Shown one piece after another: positions 47,958 to 59,266 of a stretch of DNA of 64,000 bases. Position 1 is the first letter of the stretch; every line of letters begins with the position of its first letter. The DNA is from Rallus limicola. Its lineage: Eukaryota; Chordata; Aves; Gruiformes; Rallidae. The stretch is from NCBI GenBank assembly GCA_022605955.1, contig JAKCOZ010000007.1, positions 12,157,501 to 12,221,500 on the forward strand. Reading direction: 5' to 3'. The notes beneath the pieces are model-generated. The model saw only the letters and a program-made list of their open reading frames with translations, had not been told where the DNA came from and did no database searches. The position numbers and the translations under genes were made by a program.

Positions 47958-50900
47958 TTGCATCAAAATAGGTACATCTGCCTTAAAAGGAACTTTCTCT
48001 GGTTACTTCTGAGCTCTGTTTCTGTAGATGTTTAAGCTGTTTAAATCTGTAAGATCCATATGAACCTCATTGATTGATGTGTTTTCTATGTACTCATTTA
48101 GATCTCTGGTACACATATGAGGTAGGCTATTATTCCATAGCTTTCATATTAAGTGATAACTTCACCCCATGCAGTTTTTCCAATTATTTTTCTGTGGTAC
48201 TTTGGTTGCATAGTGAGACTATTTATTTTATGAAGTTTGGGAAATCAACCCACGACATTTTCAGAATTTATCTGTTCCGTGTTTTGACAGCCACCAGTAA
48301 TCTCGTGGGTAGCTATGATTGCTGTCCATGGTGTCTAGCAGGGTCTTGCTGAGAATAATGCCCAGGGACTTTGTCATTTTACCTAAGCCATTTAAGTATA
48401 TAAAAGAAATTAAAGGGGGATAGAGATCAATTATATATATTTTAAAAGCCCAAAGCCAAACACAAATTGCTTTATAATATTTTGAAGTGATCTACAGGTG
48501 GTATCTTGAATAAAGATAGATAATTATTCCGATACCTGCTGTCTCACTGTCCTTGAGTACAGATGCATTCGCCTTTTTCTGTATATTAGGGAAAAAAACC
48601 TGAATGGTGCTACTGTTCCAGAAATATTGTCTCTTAAGTCAACATTTCTGGAAGTAATATGTAATAATTCACTCTTAGGCAGGCACAGTCAGGCACTGAA
48701 ATGCATGTATGGGGCAAAATAATTCAAAGTCATGGAATCCATCTCAAAATCATTGACTAAACTAATGAAGCTACATGACTGTATTTCTTAGACCATCCTC
48801 TTTATCTGAACTCAAACAAGGGAGGGGTGAATATAAGTATGAAATTAACTCATTGCAGTAGGGCTGATGAAGGAGTTCAGATCAGATTCGTAAGAGACGA
48901 GGGAGGACCATTCAGTAAATTTGACCTGGGAAATATCTATTCTATACTGCAAATATACAGTCTGTATTGTGCTTCAAGAATCACTTCTCTTCAGTATATA
49001 TATGCAGGAAACGCATATTTAAAAAAGGAAAAAAAGAAGTCTACATGTTGTCCATATTTGAAAAGGATTCAGAATAACTTTCATAGTAAAGACCTTCATC
49101 CTAATGAATTGATAGTTTCTTAATTGTAGATTAGGGGGGAGGGGAGGAGCGGGGAGAACAAACCCAAAACAAATAACCACCCACAAAGCCAGGAAAAATT
49201 TGGTTATGGTTTTAGGACGTATTAAATGAGATACTGAAGTGTAATTTAGACTTAAGAAATAAGAAATAAGTAACAACAGTTCTTAGTAGTTTTATACACT
49301 GTGCTTGTATGTGGTACATGCCTTTATGTGATTACATTCCTCATTAATTGCTCACTGGGTATAATAACTTATTTGATCATTTTATATTGTAAGAATGTTA
49401 GTGCCAACCTTCCACTTAGACCAATGTCCTTGTCCTGACTGCAGCTAATTATATGTATTACCATGGAAAATGCAGGAAAATCTCTAATAGACTTCTAAGA
49501 CATAAAAAATCCAAAGGTAAAAATACCAAATAGAAGCCTTCACTTTGTAAGTTATTGACTTAAGCACTGAGGCTTAAGGGGTTTAAGACGGTTATGAGTA
49601 TTTAGGAATCTCTACTATTATGTCCTCATTTTATCTAATCTGTCTGCAATTTATGAAATCTTGGGAGTTAACAAGAATATACCTTTAATTCCATTTTGTT
49701 ACTTTTCTTCCAATGTTCCTTCCAATGTAACGGTATTCCTTTTCTGCCGGAATGCCTGTTATTTATTGATATAATTGATTTTTATCAGCCCAGGTTTTGG
49801 TATTCAGTAGCTGTAGCTGTGGATCCCTAATTGATACCATATTGCGCCTAAAAGGCCTGACTGATTTAATAAACTACTTTCCTCTCCATACAGTAGTGCT
49901 GTGCATGAGTAGTCTGAAGATGTTCCCATTTATGGGGTTTTATTCGAGCGTGACACTGTGTCATCTTTCTTCTTTTTTTGTTTTCGTTTTGATTTTTTAA
50001 GGATGTTTTAGTTTACAAGTGGCCAATGTTAAAGATATGTTGGATTTATCCTGGCCGAAAGGCAGTCTGCAGAAGTGAGAAGAAATAATTGCTGTGTGTA
50101 TACAATCCCATCGCATAGGATAGCCATCAGAACAATATTGGTTAAAGTTGGTCCATTACCTTTTCTGAGACAGAACAGATAAAGGCACCCTTGTGTCTCA
50201 TTGTCTCTGCTTATGGTCATGCTTGCTTTGCTGCTTTAATATTTTGCTAGTTGCTTTGTTTTTGTAGTGTGTTGATTTTAACTGTAAGGCGTATCAATTC
50301 TTCAGCCCACTGAGCACCTCAGGGGAAAGTGTGGGACAAATTCAGTTCTTTGCTGTTATCATGATGTGCACAAACAAAGCCAGTTAAACACATTGTGGCA
50401 TGGAAATTACACAGCAGAAACAAGTATGTAAGGAGTACAAGACATTTAGATCTGTGCTTTGGCTACCTTGTTATTCCTGTAGTCATCTTGTTACTATATC
50501 TAGCTGCCCTTAAGCTTTATCACCCAATTACTTTGGTAACCAACTTCAAGTCATACAAACAGAAGCATTAGCAAATCAATGGGCGTGAATATTTTCAGTG
50601 CTCTTTGCAAAACTTTCCTTAAGCAAATTAGGTTGGCCAACTGGAATCTGAGACAGGTATCTGCTTTTCTGGAGTTGCTGTTATAGGTCATGGCTAGGCA
50701 TTCCAAGGGAAAAAGGACTTGATCCTTTACACCTTTGTTACTGATTAGGGGGAGTGTCCGGCTATGACAAGGATTTTTTCCATCACAATGTACTTAACAA
50801 ATAACTCCTTTGTATGTAGTAGGTTTCTTTTCTATGCTGGGAAAATGTAGGCTAAAATATATGTTGCTCAGTCTGCTGTCCAGTATTAATTTCAGAGATA

Positions 50901-51400
50901 TAACAACAAAAATAACACACACTCCCCCGGCCAACAACAACAGCAAAATAAGACCCCAAACCATTTCTAGCTGTAGCCAGAGTCCCTAAAGTGACCTTGC
51001 CCTACCACGTTTTCTGGTAGTGGCAGCTGCTCCCTGTATCTACCATCTGCCCTGTCTTGCCATCACCTGCTTGTAATCCACTCAAGCATCATTTCTTCTT
51101 AAAAAAAAGAGCTTGTGCTAAAGGGTGCCTGCTGGAGCCAGAGTTAGGTTATTCTAGGCAGGAAGCCATGGCTGAGGAGGCGAATAGAGTTTCCATATTT
51201 GGTGTCACCAGGGCAGTATAGTTGAGGCATAAAAATGGGCTTAGCCAGGACCCTGATACCAGACTGAGAAAAGGCAGGTCCCCAGATTTTCCTGCTAGAC
51301 CATTTAGGACTTAATGATGGGAGGAAGAGGCACTTTATCAAACTTTCCCAGCTTTTTTTCTCTTCTAATATCTTGGGGTGTGTGGGTGGCTGGGGAGGAG

Positions 51401-51418
51401 GGTGTGTGTGTGTGTGTT
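51401..51418 (+). repeat. GT dinucleotide microsatellite
   Basis: A short GT run within a G-rich patch that also contains GGGGAGGAGGG. Confidence 0.88.
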
Positions 51419-53052
51419 TGGTTTGTTGTGCATTTTTTGTTTGGGTTTTATTTCTATTGTCCTGAATCCTTTGTGTTTTCTTGAATGTATCTGCCTGTAT
51501 AAAATAAAGATTCTTTACTGTATTGGCAGAGCCTGAGTGAGGTTGCAGAATTTCCATAAGATGTGGCAAAACATTATCTAATTACAGATCAATATGACCC
51601 CAGTAACTAATGAAATTTTATGGAACAAAATTGTACTAAAACCTCATTATCCTTGGGACTGATGTAAGTAATTGAATATCCTGATTTGCTTTTGTGAGGG
51701 TCATGCACTGCAGGTAGGAGAAGCTGTCAAGCTGCTCTGGAAAAGAATACTTGTAATCTGAAATGTGCATAAAACGGTTTAACTATACTTATGTCATCTA
51801 CACTTCTATATCCCATTCTGTGAAATAAAAGAGAATCCCAGTTACCATTTTAAAATACAGATTTTTAGACATGTCTTAAAAGGATACAGGCATTTAATGA
51901 AGCTTTTAAAAGTTAGATATTAACCTATTTACATTTATTTCCCCTTATCTGGCTTTTAAAAAATTCTGTTTCTGTCTCCTTTCTTGTCTGCCTTTGTAAG
52001 TAAAACTGAAATTTTAGGGTGGTTTAGACCACCTTTAGAGTGGACCTGCAGATGGTGCATCACTAAGTGTTACAGGGACATAGTGAAAGGGACAGATATA
52101 TTTATTGATAAGGAAGATCTACCTGTCTAGAAACTAAAAAAACCCAAAAAAACAAAAAACCAAAAGCCTCTTAGTTTCCATTTTCCGAACAAACAATTGT
52201 TGTTAATAGTTGTTCCTACTTGAGGTAATTAAAAACTTTAAAAAGTTGGGAGAATGGCTGAAGAAAAGCTATTTTCTAATCTCTGGGGTTTTGCTGCTAC
52301 ATATGCTTTCTTGACCCCTGGTAGTCTTATCAGGTTCTTAATCCATCAGGTATTTTATCCAGGAAAGTATTCATTGGCCATTCCATTTTTTAAAAAAATC
52401 TCAGTTACATTGCTCTGTGCTTAGCATTACAGCCCTACCCCAAGAGGATGGCATGACAGTGTTATACCCATCCTCTTGTGTGTTCTCTGCTGTCAGTGAT
52501 ATTAATGCAAGATAAAAACAGGCTGCACGCCAAGACCAATGATGCCCCAAAAGTAATGTCTTGGCAGAAGGATCTTTCCCCTTGTTGGACTACAAATGAA
52601 GATAAGTATCACTAAGGTGTATCAGCCAGTGGAAAAGGTGACAGACATTCCAGAATAACTTCCACCTGAATTGGCTCAAGAGCTCAATTCTCTTTCCACA
52701 GAGGAGCTACTAAAGGCTAAAACATCCCTCCAGATGATGTTGTTTTGAGGTTTGTGGAAGATTTACTGGTACTGAAGGTGAAGCGTTTCATGCTAAAATA
52801 GATGTGATTTTACATTCATGTGAGACATTTATCCTTGGACCTAAGGGTTATTACATTAGTGAGTGACCATTGCAAGCCTTTGACCTCCCCTCTTTTGTAT
52901 CAGATTTATTACAATACATACAGAGGAATTCCATAAGAAGGGCTGATTCAAAAAAAAACCCCAAAAATATGACAAAAACATCTGAGATGCTTTCAACTTG
53001 CTGGTATCCTTGATGAGACTCTCAAGTTGATCCCATGTTGCTGTTTTCTTTC

Positions 53053-53071
53053 TTTTTTTTTTTTTTTTTTT
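53053..53071 (+). repeat. Poly-T tract (19 T)
   Basis: An uninterrupted T run preceded by TTTCTTTC. No retrogene body is recognised next to it. Confidence 0.9.
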
Positions 53072-53410
53072 AGATTACAATATGTCAGTGAGTCTTGTGG
53101 AAGGATCACAAGGTAGTGTTACTCCCCTGTGTTTCTTAATTCATAGGCTACTTCAGAGGACACTCATATGAAGTGAATCATTCCACATAAATGTGGATAG
53201 TGGAAAATAATACGCTGGTCTATGTTCAGGACCCTTGGTGGAAGATTCTTAAAGAATAGCTCACAATAAGGAGCTGTCTTGGTTTGAATAGCAATAACAG
53301 CCAATATATTTACTAAAGTATCTTCTTCCTCTTTTTTTTCAGTCACATATATCCAGATGTTTTAACTTGGGAAAGGAACAATTTCAAATTTTTTTTCTCA
53401 CTGTTGAACA

Positions 53411-53442
53411 TAAAGACATTTCAGGTTAAAGACATTTCAGGT
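53411..53442 (+). repeat. Perfect 16-bp tandem duplication
   Basis: TAAAGACATTTCAGGT occurs twice in direct succession, at 53411-53426 and 53427-53442. Confidence 0.95.
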
Positions 53443-56400
53443 TAATTTAATCCTTTCTCAGTTTGCAGGATTTGCATCGTATTATTAGGCAGACAGGTTT
53501 TCTGTAACAAGTTACAATTTTGGGTTTTTTTTTTGGTGTCTCAGTATTCATGGTTTAAAACTAGTATTTCTACAATGGAGGGCATTTCTGGTCTCATTTG
53601 TCCTAATTTTTTGTGATATACCTAAGTTCTATTTAGCTCTCTTCACTTATGAAGTGTACTAGGCATGGCCAAACCTGTGATACCTCAAAAACATTCAGAT
53701 ACTTGAGAGCTATCTTATACATTGCACAAGTAGGTTCCTCTGACTGCTGACCTCTTGGGAGATCTTCATGCCCACATGCTAACTTCTGTATTCTCCCATT
53801 GTGTAAAACGTCTCCCTAATCCAGTGTTTTCTGTCTCCCAGTGATGCCCTTTTTCTGTGTGCATGGTTGGAAGGACAGACCTTGGTAGGGAGAGGGATGT
53901 AGTGCAAAGCAGAGTAGAGCAGGAGGACCTACTGCCTCATGTGAGCTTGAGTGCTGTGACGGCAAATGTGCAGCAATCAGTAGCTGACATACTTGCTCAT
54001 TTTATTTCTTTAAAAGTTTTCCTGCTTAAAATGAGTTCTAAACAAGTTTCCTTAGCATTCTCAGGAGGGTTATTAAAACTCACGCTGCACCACTGGTAAG
54101 GAAGCTGCATTTGAAGTAATTGTAAACAAAATTTGGCTTTAGCAGATTTGTATACTTAGACAAGCATTAAACTGTGATTCAGTTGTCTATTGAGATGAGA
54201 AGGTACGTCACAGGAGGTGCTTTTTGAAAGCTGGAGATAAATTTTATTGCCGTATCTCAGTAAAAACAGAATCAGCTTAATCTGCTAAATACAAGAAAAA
54301 TAAATTCCGTATTTTCAGATAGCTAAGCAGTAGTCTTTAATTGACTCTTCCTACCTAGCAGACATACAGCATAAAATTATCCTGCTTTTATAATGCTTCT
54401 TTTAAACATCTTGTGGAGTTCCATCTAGGGATATACATTGGCAGCTTAAGTATGTTCACCCAAAGTTCTTGCTTTATATACCTATCTTTTGATTCATTTT
54501 CCATAAGTGCCTGAATTTTTTTAGGTGCTGTCCAAATTCTTTTCTATTTTAAAATACACAACTGCATTTCACAATTTTCAGATGTACTCTGCTTTCTTTT
54601 TTCTCTATTGCATTTATCATTATTGTGTAAAAAGGACATACTTGATAAACCCTAAGCAAACACTGAAGAAAAGATGATACCCTGGCTGTCTTTTCCAAGC
54701 AATGCAGTAAATATGGTTTATAGTAGTTGACTTTGTGATCCAGTTATCAATTAGTATAAAATTTCTGAACTTAAACCCCATTTTCGCTCTAGAGATATGA
54801 ATCCTATTTCAGGGATTTTGCCTCTGTCTCTGGCTTTAAATAAAGGTGACATAGAGTGAGTGGAAAGCATGCCACTTGCTGCCTATTGGGTTAGCCTTAC
54901 CACTAAAGAATACAGAGCTATGAAGATGCATCCTGAAGGTTCTCATTTTGAGCATCAAGATGCGAGATACTTTTCAGTACCTCAGACAATTTTCTCTTTG
55001 CTTCAATTTCAGCTTTTGCAGGCTGCCAGTTTCATAACTATTTAATATTAGAGTTTATATCAGTATTATATAGAATTTATCCATTCATTATTCAGCACTT
55101 GATGTACTTTATTTCCATAGAAGGAAAAGCAATGTGCTAAAACTCCTTTTGGTAGTTACCGAAATGTGCAGATCTTACTGCATCAGTGAAAAATGATTCT
55201 GTATGTTTAAAATGTGCAAGAGTACTTGAAGTTTATTCCGTCTGCAAACTGAGTCATTTCATAGTCCAGTTTGTTTTCATTTCAGATAAATAATTTTTTG
55301 TTTGGTAATAGTGCTGTCTTATGCAACCTATCACTCCACACCAATGCTGGATTCCAAGGATAAAACACCATGGGATTTCTCAGATGGAAATGCTAAAAAG
55401 GGGTGGGCTGTCCCAAGATTATTCACACAATGGGAATACTAAATTTTCATCTCATCACCTTTTATTGTCTGTGTTTTTCAGAACTGTGTTTCAAGGTACA
55501 GTCTCAGGACTATTTGTCTGTGCAAGGACTCCCATTACTTCATAGGGACTGTGCATATTGAGTTTTCTTAGGGCAGTTATGAACTTTCAGTGTTCAGATC
55601 CTTTGTAATAAAGAAGTGTTTCTGAATGCTAGCAGTTATTCTGCTTTTCATAGCTTTTATAGTTACAACATTCTGATCTGTACTGCAGATGATATTAGGT
55701 GAAGAAAGCTCATTAATTCCTTAAATACTTGTATATAAAAGAGAATAATTTAAAAAAATATTGTAGAGAAGGTATTCTATATGCAAAATGCTGGTCCAGT
55801 TTATTAATAGAAGTTTGGTTTTTATTCAATTTCAAGGGTGAAATGCCCCTTGCTAAATATTCGTACAGTTTCTTAAACAAGTGTTTTTTATGCTGTGCAT
55901 TTCCTGGCAACCCACAAGATAAATTATGGATGAAGAGAAAATGTATTTTTATCCATTTGGTTAAACAGAAGTTCTACTTAGCTTCTTTACTTACAGTGTC
56001 TGGCGTGGTAATAGACCTACTTACATCATGTAGATGGCATATACAAAGTCTGTCTCATAAAATGTGTGTTATTGGGAGAAAAAGGAAGAGAGGACAAAAA
56101 TGCAGAGTCTAAATGCAAGTGCTGATTTCCCAGGCACAGGGTTTATATAATCCAGGTCAATTAATTTGCTGTTTGCGTAGAAACTTTCTTTGATAAATCA
56201 TTTATTGGGGTTTTTTTAGTGGTTGGTTTTTGTTTTTCATTGAAGTTCCTAAAATTCATGTAATGTTATCTTTGAATTGGTTTTCATAGATAGATTAATA
56301 CTACTTTTGCATAGTAATTGTTTGTGTCTATAAAATGTCTTGCCAACATTTGCCAGTGTATAAATAATAGCCATATAAATCTATTTAATTAAGAAGGTTT

Positions 56401-57170
56401 CATTTTATGAATTTATCCTGTTTCTGCTTTTAATTAGGTTTTTTTTTTTTTAATAATCAAAATACAACTGTTAACTACATTTCTGGTAAGATTCCTTAAT
56501 TGTCATTTTGGGTAATGATAAAGATTGTTGTGACACCTTCAGTTAGAGGCGTGCCTGGAGTCGAAGCCCCAAGACCTGCAACACTTGGGATAAGCAAACT
56601 ATATCATCAGAATGTGATCCGTGATCTGTGACAAAGTAGATTGCTTTGACCCACCCTTTTTTCTTGTTTGCTTTAGTAAAAAATTTGTGCAGGCTACAGC
56701 ATTTTTGCTATTTTACAACTGGAACAGAAAAAGTCAGGGCTGAAACAAAAACATCTGCACCTTATCTGCCTTCAGATGGTGAAGTATTGCATTATGAAAG
56801 GGAGATAAAGGTTGTTATACACAAATCACAATTCTGTAGTTTGCATGTTGTGACCCTAAAATGTGCAATCACATTGTGTGACTGCTGTTCAGGAACAGCT
56901 GTTTGCGACCAATTCAATTTCTTTACGTGAGATAGATTACAGAAGCAGCTGGCTATTGCATTATTAGAGATCAAGTCTTAAGACACTGCAATTAAAATAA
57001 TTGTTATTGTGGTTTGTGTTTTTTTTTCTGGTTACAGAAATGCTGCTGGGGCTGTGGAGATTAGTCTTGTCCACAATGACTCTATGCTCAGAAATTACTG
57101 ATGTTTTTAAATGGAAAAAAAAAAAAGACTGCAGTATAGCTTTTATAATAGCATCATTACTGTTAACCCA

Positions 57171-58587
57171 CCCTTCCCTTCCCTTCCCTTCCCTTCCCTT
57201 CCCTTCCCTTCCCTTCCCTTCCCTTCCCTTCCCTTCCCTTCCCTTCCCTTCCCTTCCTTCCCTTCCCTTCCCTTCCCTTCCCTTCCCTTCCCTTCCCTTC
57301 CCCTTCCCTTCCCTTCCCTTCCCTTCCCTTCCCTTCCCTTCCCTTCCCTTCCCTTCCCTTCCCTTCCCTTCCCTTCCCTTCCCTTCCCTTCCCTTCCCTT
57401 CCCTTCCCTTCCCTTCCTTCCCTTCCCTTCCCTTCCCTTCCCTTCCCTTCCCTTCCCTTCCCTTCCCTTCCCTTCCCTTCCCTTCCCTTCCCTTCCCTTC
57501 CCTTCCCTTCCCTTCCCTTCCCTTCCCTTCCCTTCCCTTCCCTTCCCTTCCCTTCCCTTCCCTTCCCTTCCCTTCCCTTTCCCTTCCCTTCACCTTCCCT
57601 TCCCTTCCCTTCCCTTCCCTTCCTTCCCTTCCCTTCCCTTCCCTTCCCTTCCCTTCCCTTCCCTTCCCTTCCCTTCCCTTCCCTTCCCTTCCCTTCCCTT
57701 CCCTCCCTTCCCTTCCCTTCCCTTCCCTTCCCTTCCCTTCCTTCCCTTCCCTTCCCTTCCCTTCCCTTCCCTTCCTTCCCTTCCCTTCCCTTCCCTTCCC
57801 TTCCCTTCCCTTCCTTCCCTTCCCTTCCCTTCCCTTCCCTTCCCTTCCCTTCCCTTCCCTTCCCTTCCCTTCCCTTCCCTTCCCTTCCCTTCCCTTCCTC
57901 CCTTCCCTTCCCTTCCCTTCCCTTCCTTCCCTTCCCTTCCCTTCCCTTCCCTTCCTTCCCTTCCCTTCCCTTCCCTTCCCTTCCCTTCCCTTCCTTCCCT
58001 TCCCTTCCCTTCCCTTCCCTTCCCTTCCCTTCCCTTCCCTTCCTTCCCTTCCCTTCCCTTCCCTTCCCTTCCCTTCCCTTCCCTTCCCTTCCCTTCCCTT
58101 CCCTTCCCTTCCCTTCCCTTCCCTTCCTTCCCTTCCCTTCCCTTCCCTTCCTTCCCTTCCCTTCCCTTCCCTTCCCTTCCCTTCCCTTCCCTTCCCTTCC
58201 CTTCCCTTCCCTTCCCTTCCCTTCCCTTCCCTTCCCTTCCCTTCCCTTCCCTTCCCTTCCCTTCCCTTCCCTTCCCTTCCCTTCCCTTCCCTTCCCTTCC
58301 CTTCCCTTCCCTTCCTTCCCTTCCCTTCCCTTCCCTTCCCTTCCCTTCCCTTCCCTTCCCTTCCCTTCCTTCCCTTCCCTTCCCTTCCCTTCCCTTCCCT
58401 TCCCTTCCCTTCCTTCCCTTCCCTTCCCTTCCCTTCCCTTCCCTTCCCTTCCCTTCCCTTCCCTTCCCTTCCCTTCCCTTCCCTTCCCTTCCCTTCCCTT
58501 CCTTCCTTCCCTTCCCTTCCCTTCCCTTCCCTTCCCTTCCCTTCCCTTCCCTTCCCTTCCCTTCCCTTCCCTTCCCTTCCCTTCCCT
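57171..58587 (+). repeat. Giant CCCTT pentanucleotide array (AAGGG on minus strand)
   Basis: About 1.4 kb, roughly 280 units, of CCCTT. Interruptions are mainly loss of one C (CCTT units, for example at 57740-57743, 57774-57777, 57813-57816, 57925-57928, 57954-57957 and 57993-57996). Rare changes include a CCCT at 57701-57704, a CCT at 57897-57899, and a single purine (A) near 57592. The plus strand is otherwise pure pyrimidine. Neither strand carries a stop codon in any frame of the pure repeat. This creates very long proline/serine/leucine/phenylalanine frames and glycine/arginine/glutamate/lysine frames, which are not genes. The purine strand can form G-quadruplex or triplex structures. 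Confidence 0.98.
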
Positions 58588-58672
58588 CCCCTCCCCTCCC
58601 CTCCCCTCCCCTCCCCTCCCCTCCCCTCCCCTCCCCTCCCCTCCCCTCCCCTCCCCTCCCCTCCCCTCCCCC
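58588..58672 (+). repeat. CCCCT pentanucleotide block at array end
   Basis: About 16 homogeneous CCCCT units (58588-58667) and a final CCCCCT follow the CCCTT array without a gap and touch the CR1 3' end. The switch of unit type is abrupt, at 58584-58588. Confidence 0.96.
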
Positions 58673-59216
58673 TCACAGAATTGTAGGGGTTGGAAGGGTC
58701 CTCCAGAGATCATCGAGTCCAACCCCCCTGCCAAAGCAGGCTCGCACATGACAGATCTCACAGGTAGGTGTCCAGACAGGTCTTGAATATCTCCAGAGAA
58801 GGAGACTCCACAACCCCCCTGGGCAGCCTGTCCCAGGGCTCTGTCACCTCACCGTGTAAAAGTTCTTCCGCATGTTGGTGTGGAACTTCCTGTGCTCCAG
58901 CTTGCAGCCATTGCCCCTTGTCCTGTCCCCACAGACCACTGAAAAGAGGCTGGCTATCTCCCCTTGTGTCCCACAGATATAAACATTAATCAGATCCGCT
59001 CTCAGTCTTCCTTCCTCAGTGCTGAACAGTCCCAGTTCATTCAGCCTTTCCTCATAGGAGAGATGCTCCAGGCACTTAATCATCTTCGTAGCCCTCCTCT
59101 GGAGATCCCTGTCTTTTTTATACCAGAGAGCCCAGAACTGGACACCATACTCCAGGTGGGGCCTGACCAGGGCAGAGTAGAGGGAGAGGATCACCTCCTT
59201 TGACCTGCTGGCAACA
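58673..59216 (-). mobile_element. CR1 LINE, well preserved, embedded between pyrimidine repeats
   Basis: A minus-strand CR1 of about 545 bp. It encodes [19 protein letters not shown] near 59130-59190, then [18 protein letters not shown], then [16 protein letters not shown], in one continuous frame down to 58844. There an apparent one-base loss (GTGAGGTGAC) introduces a stop before the PREVV block. The 3' end reads ACAATTCTGTGAGG and passes directly into the GGGGA/GGGAA repeat in place of the usual ATTCTATG tail. The 5' edge passes into a second purine-rich repeat at 59219-59266. The 182-codon frame at 58844-59392 joins this repeat (as a GK/GR-rich leader) to the CR1 tail and is not a functional gene. 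Confidence 0.95.
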
Positions 59217-59218
59217 CT

Positions 59219-59266
59219 CCCTTTCCCTCTCCCTTTCCTTCCCCCTTTCCCTCTCCCTTTCTTCCT
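59219..59266 (+). repeat. 12-bp pyrimidine minisatellite, four imperfect units
   Basis: Units CCCTTTCCCTCT, CCCTTTCCTTCC, CCCTTTCCCTCT and CCCTTTCTTCCT in succession, at the 5' (upper) edge of the CR1 copy. Confidence 0.93.

Larger units (their letters stand above)
44606..57170. other. Long unique stretch, no gene recognised
   Basis: About 12.5 kb of mainly AT-rich DNA with simple repeats only. Longer open frames (45024-45368 minus, 51144-51569 minus, 55729-56112 plus) have no family resemblance, and the second crosses a GT repeat. A more balanced segment at about 50270-50640 reads like conserved non-coding DNA (see findings). No transposable element is recognised by eye, though old ones could be missed. 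Confidence 0.5.

Noticed and set aside
51144..51569. 141-codon minus frame
   Set aside because: It crosses a GT microsatellite (giving HTHTHPPPQPP) and has no recognisable domain. Such a length can occur by chance in 64 kb.
53041..53075. Poly-T tract as the tail of a minus-strand processed retrogene
   Set aside because: No coding remnant is recognisable on the adjacent side and there is no flanking duplication.
55729..56112. 127-codon plus frame
   Set aside because: It starts in very AT-rich sequence, has no family resemblance and shows no splice or promoter context.
56964..58761. Four overlapping open frames of more than 500 codons, rich in PSLPF (plus) or GREGK (minus)
   Set aside because: They are translations of the CCCTT/CCCCT repeat, which has no stop codon in any frame. 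There is no independent protein signal.
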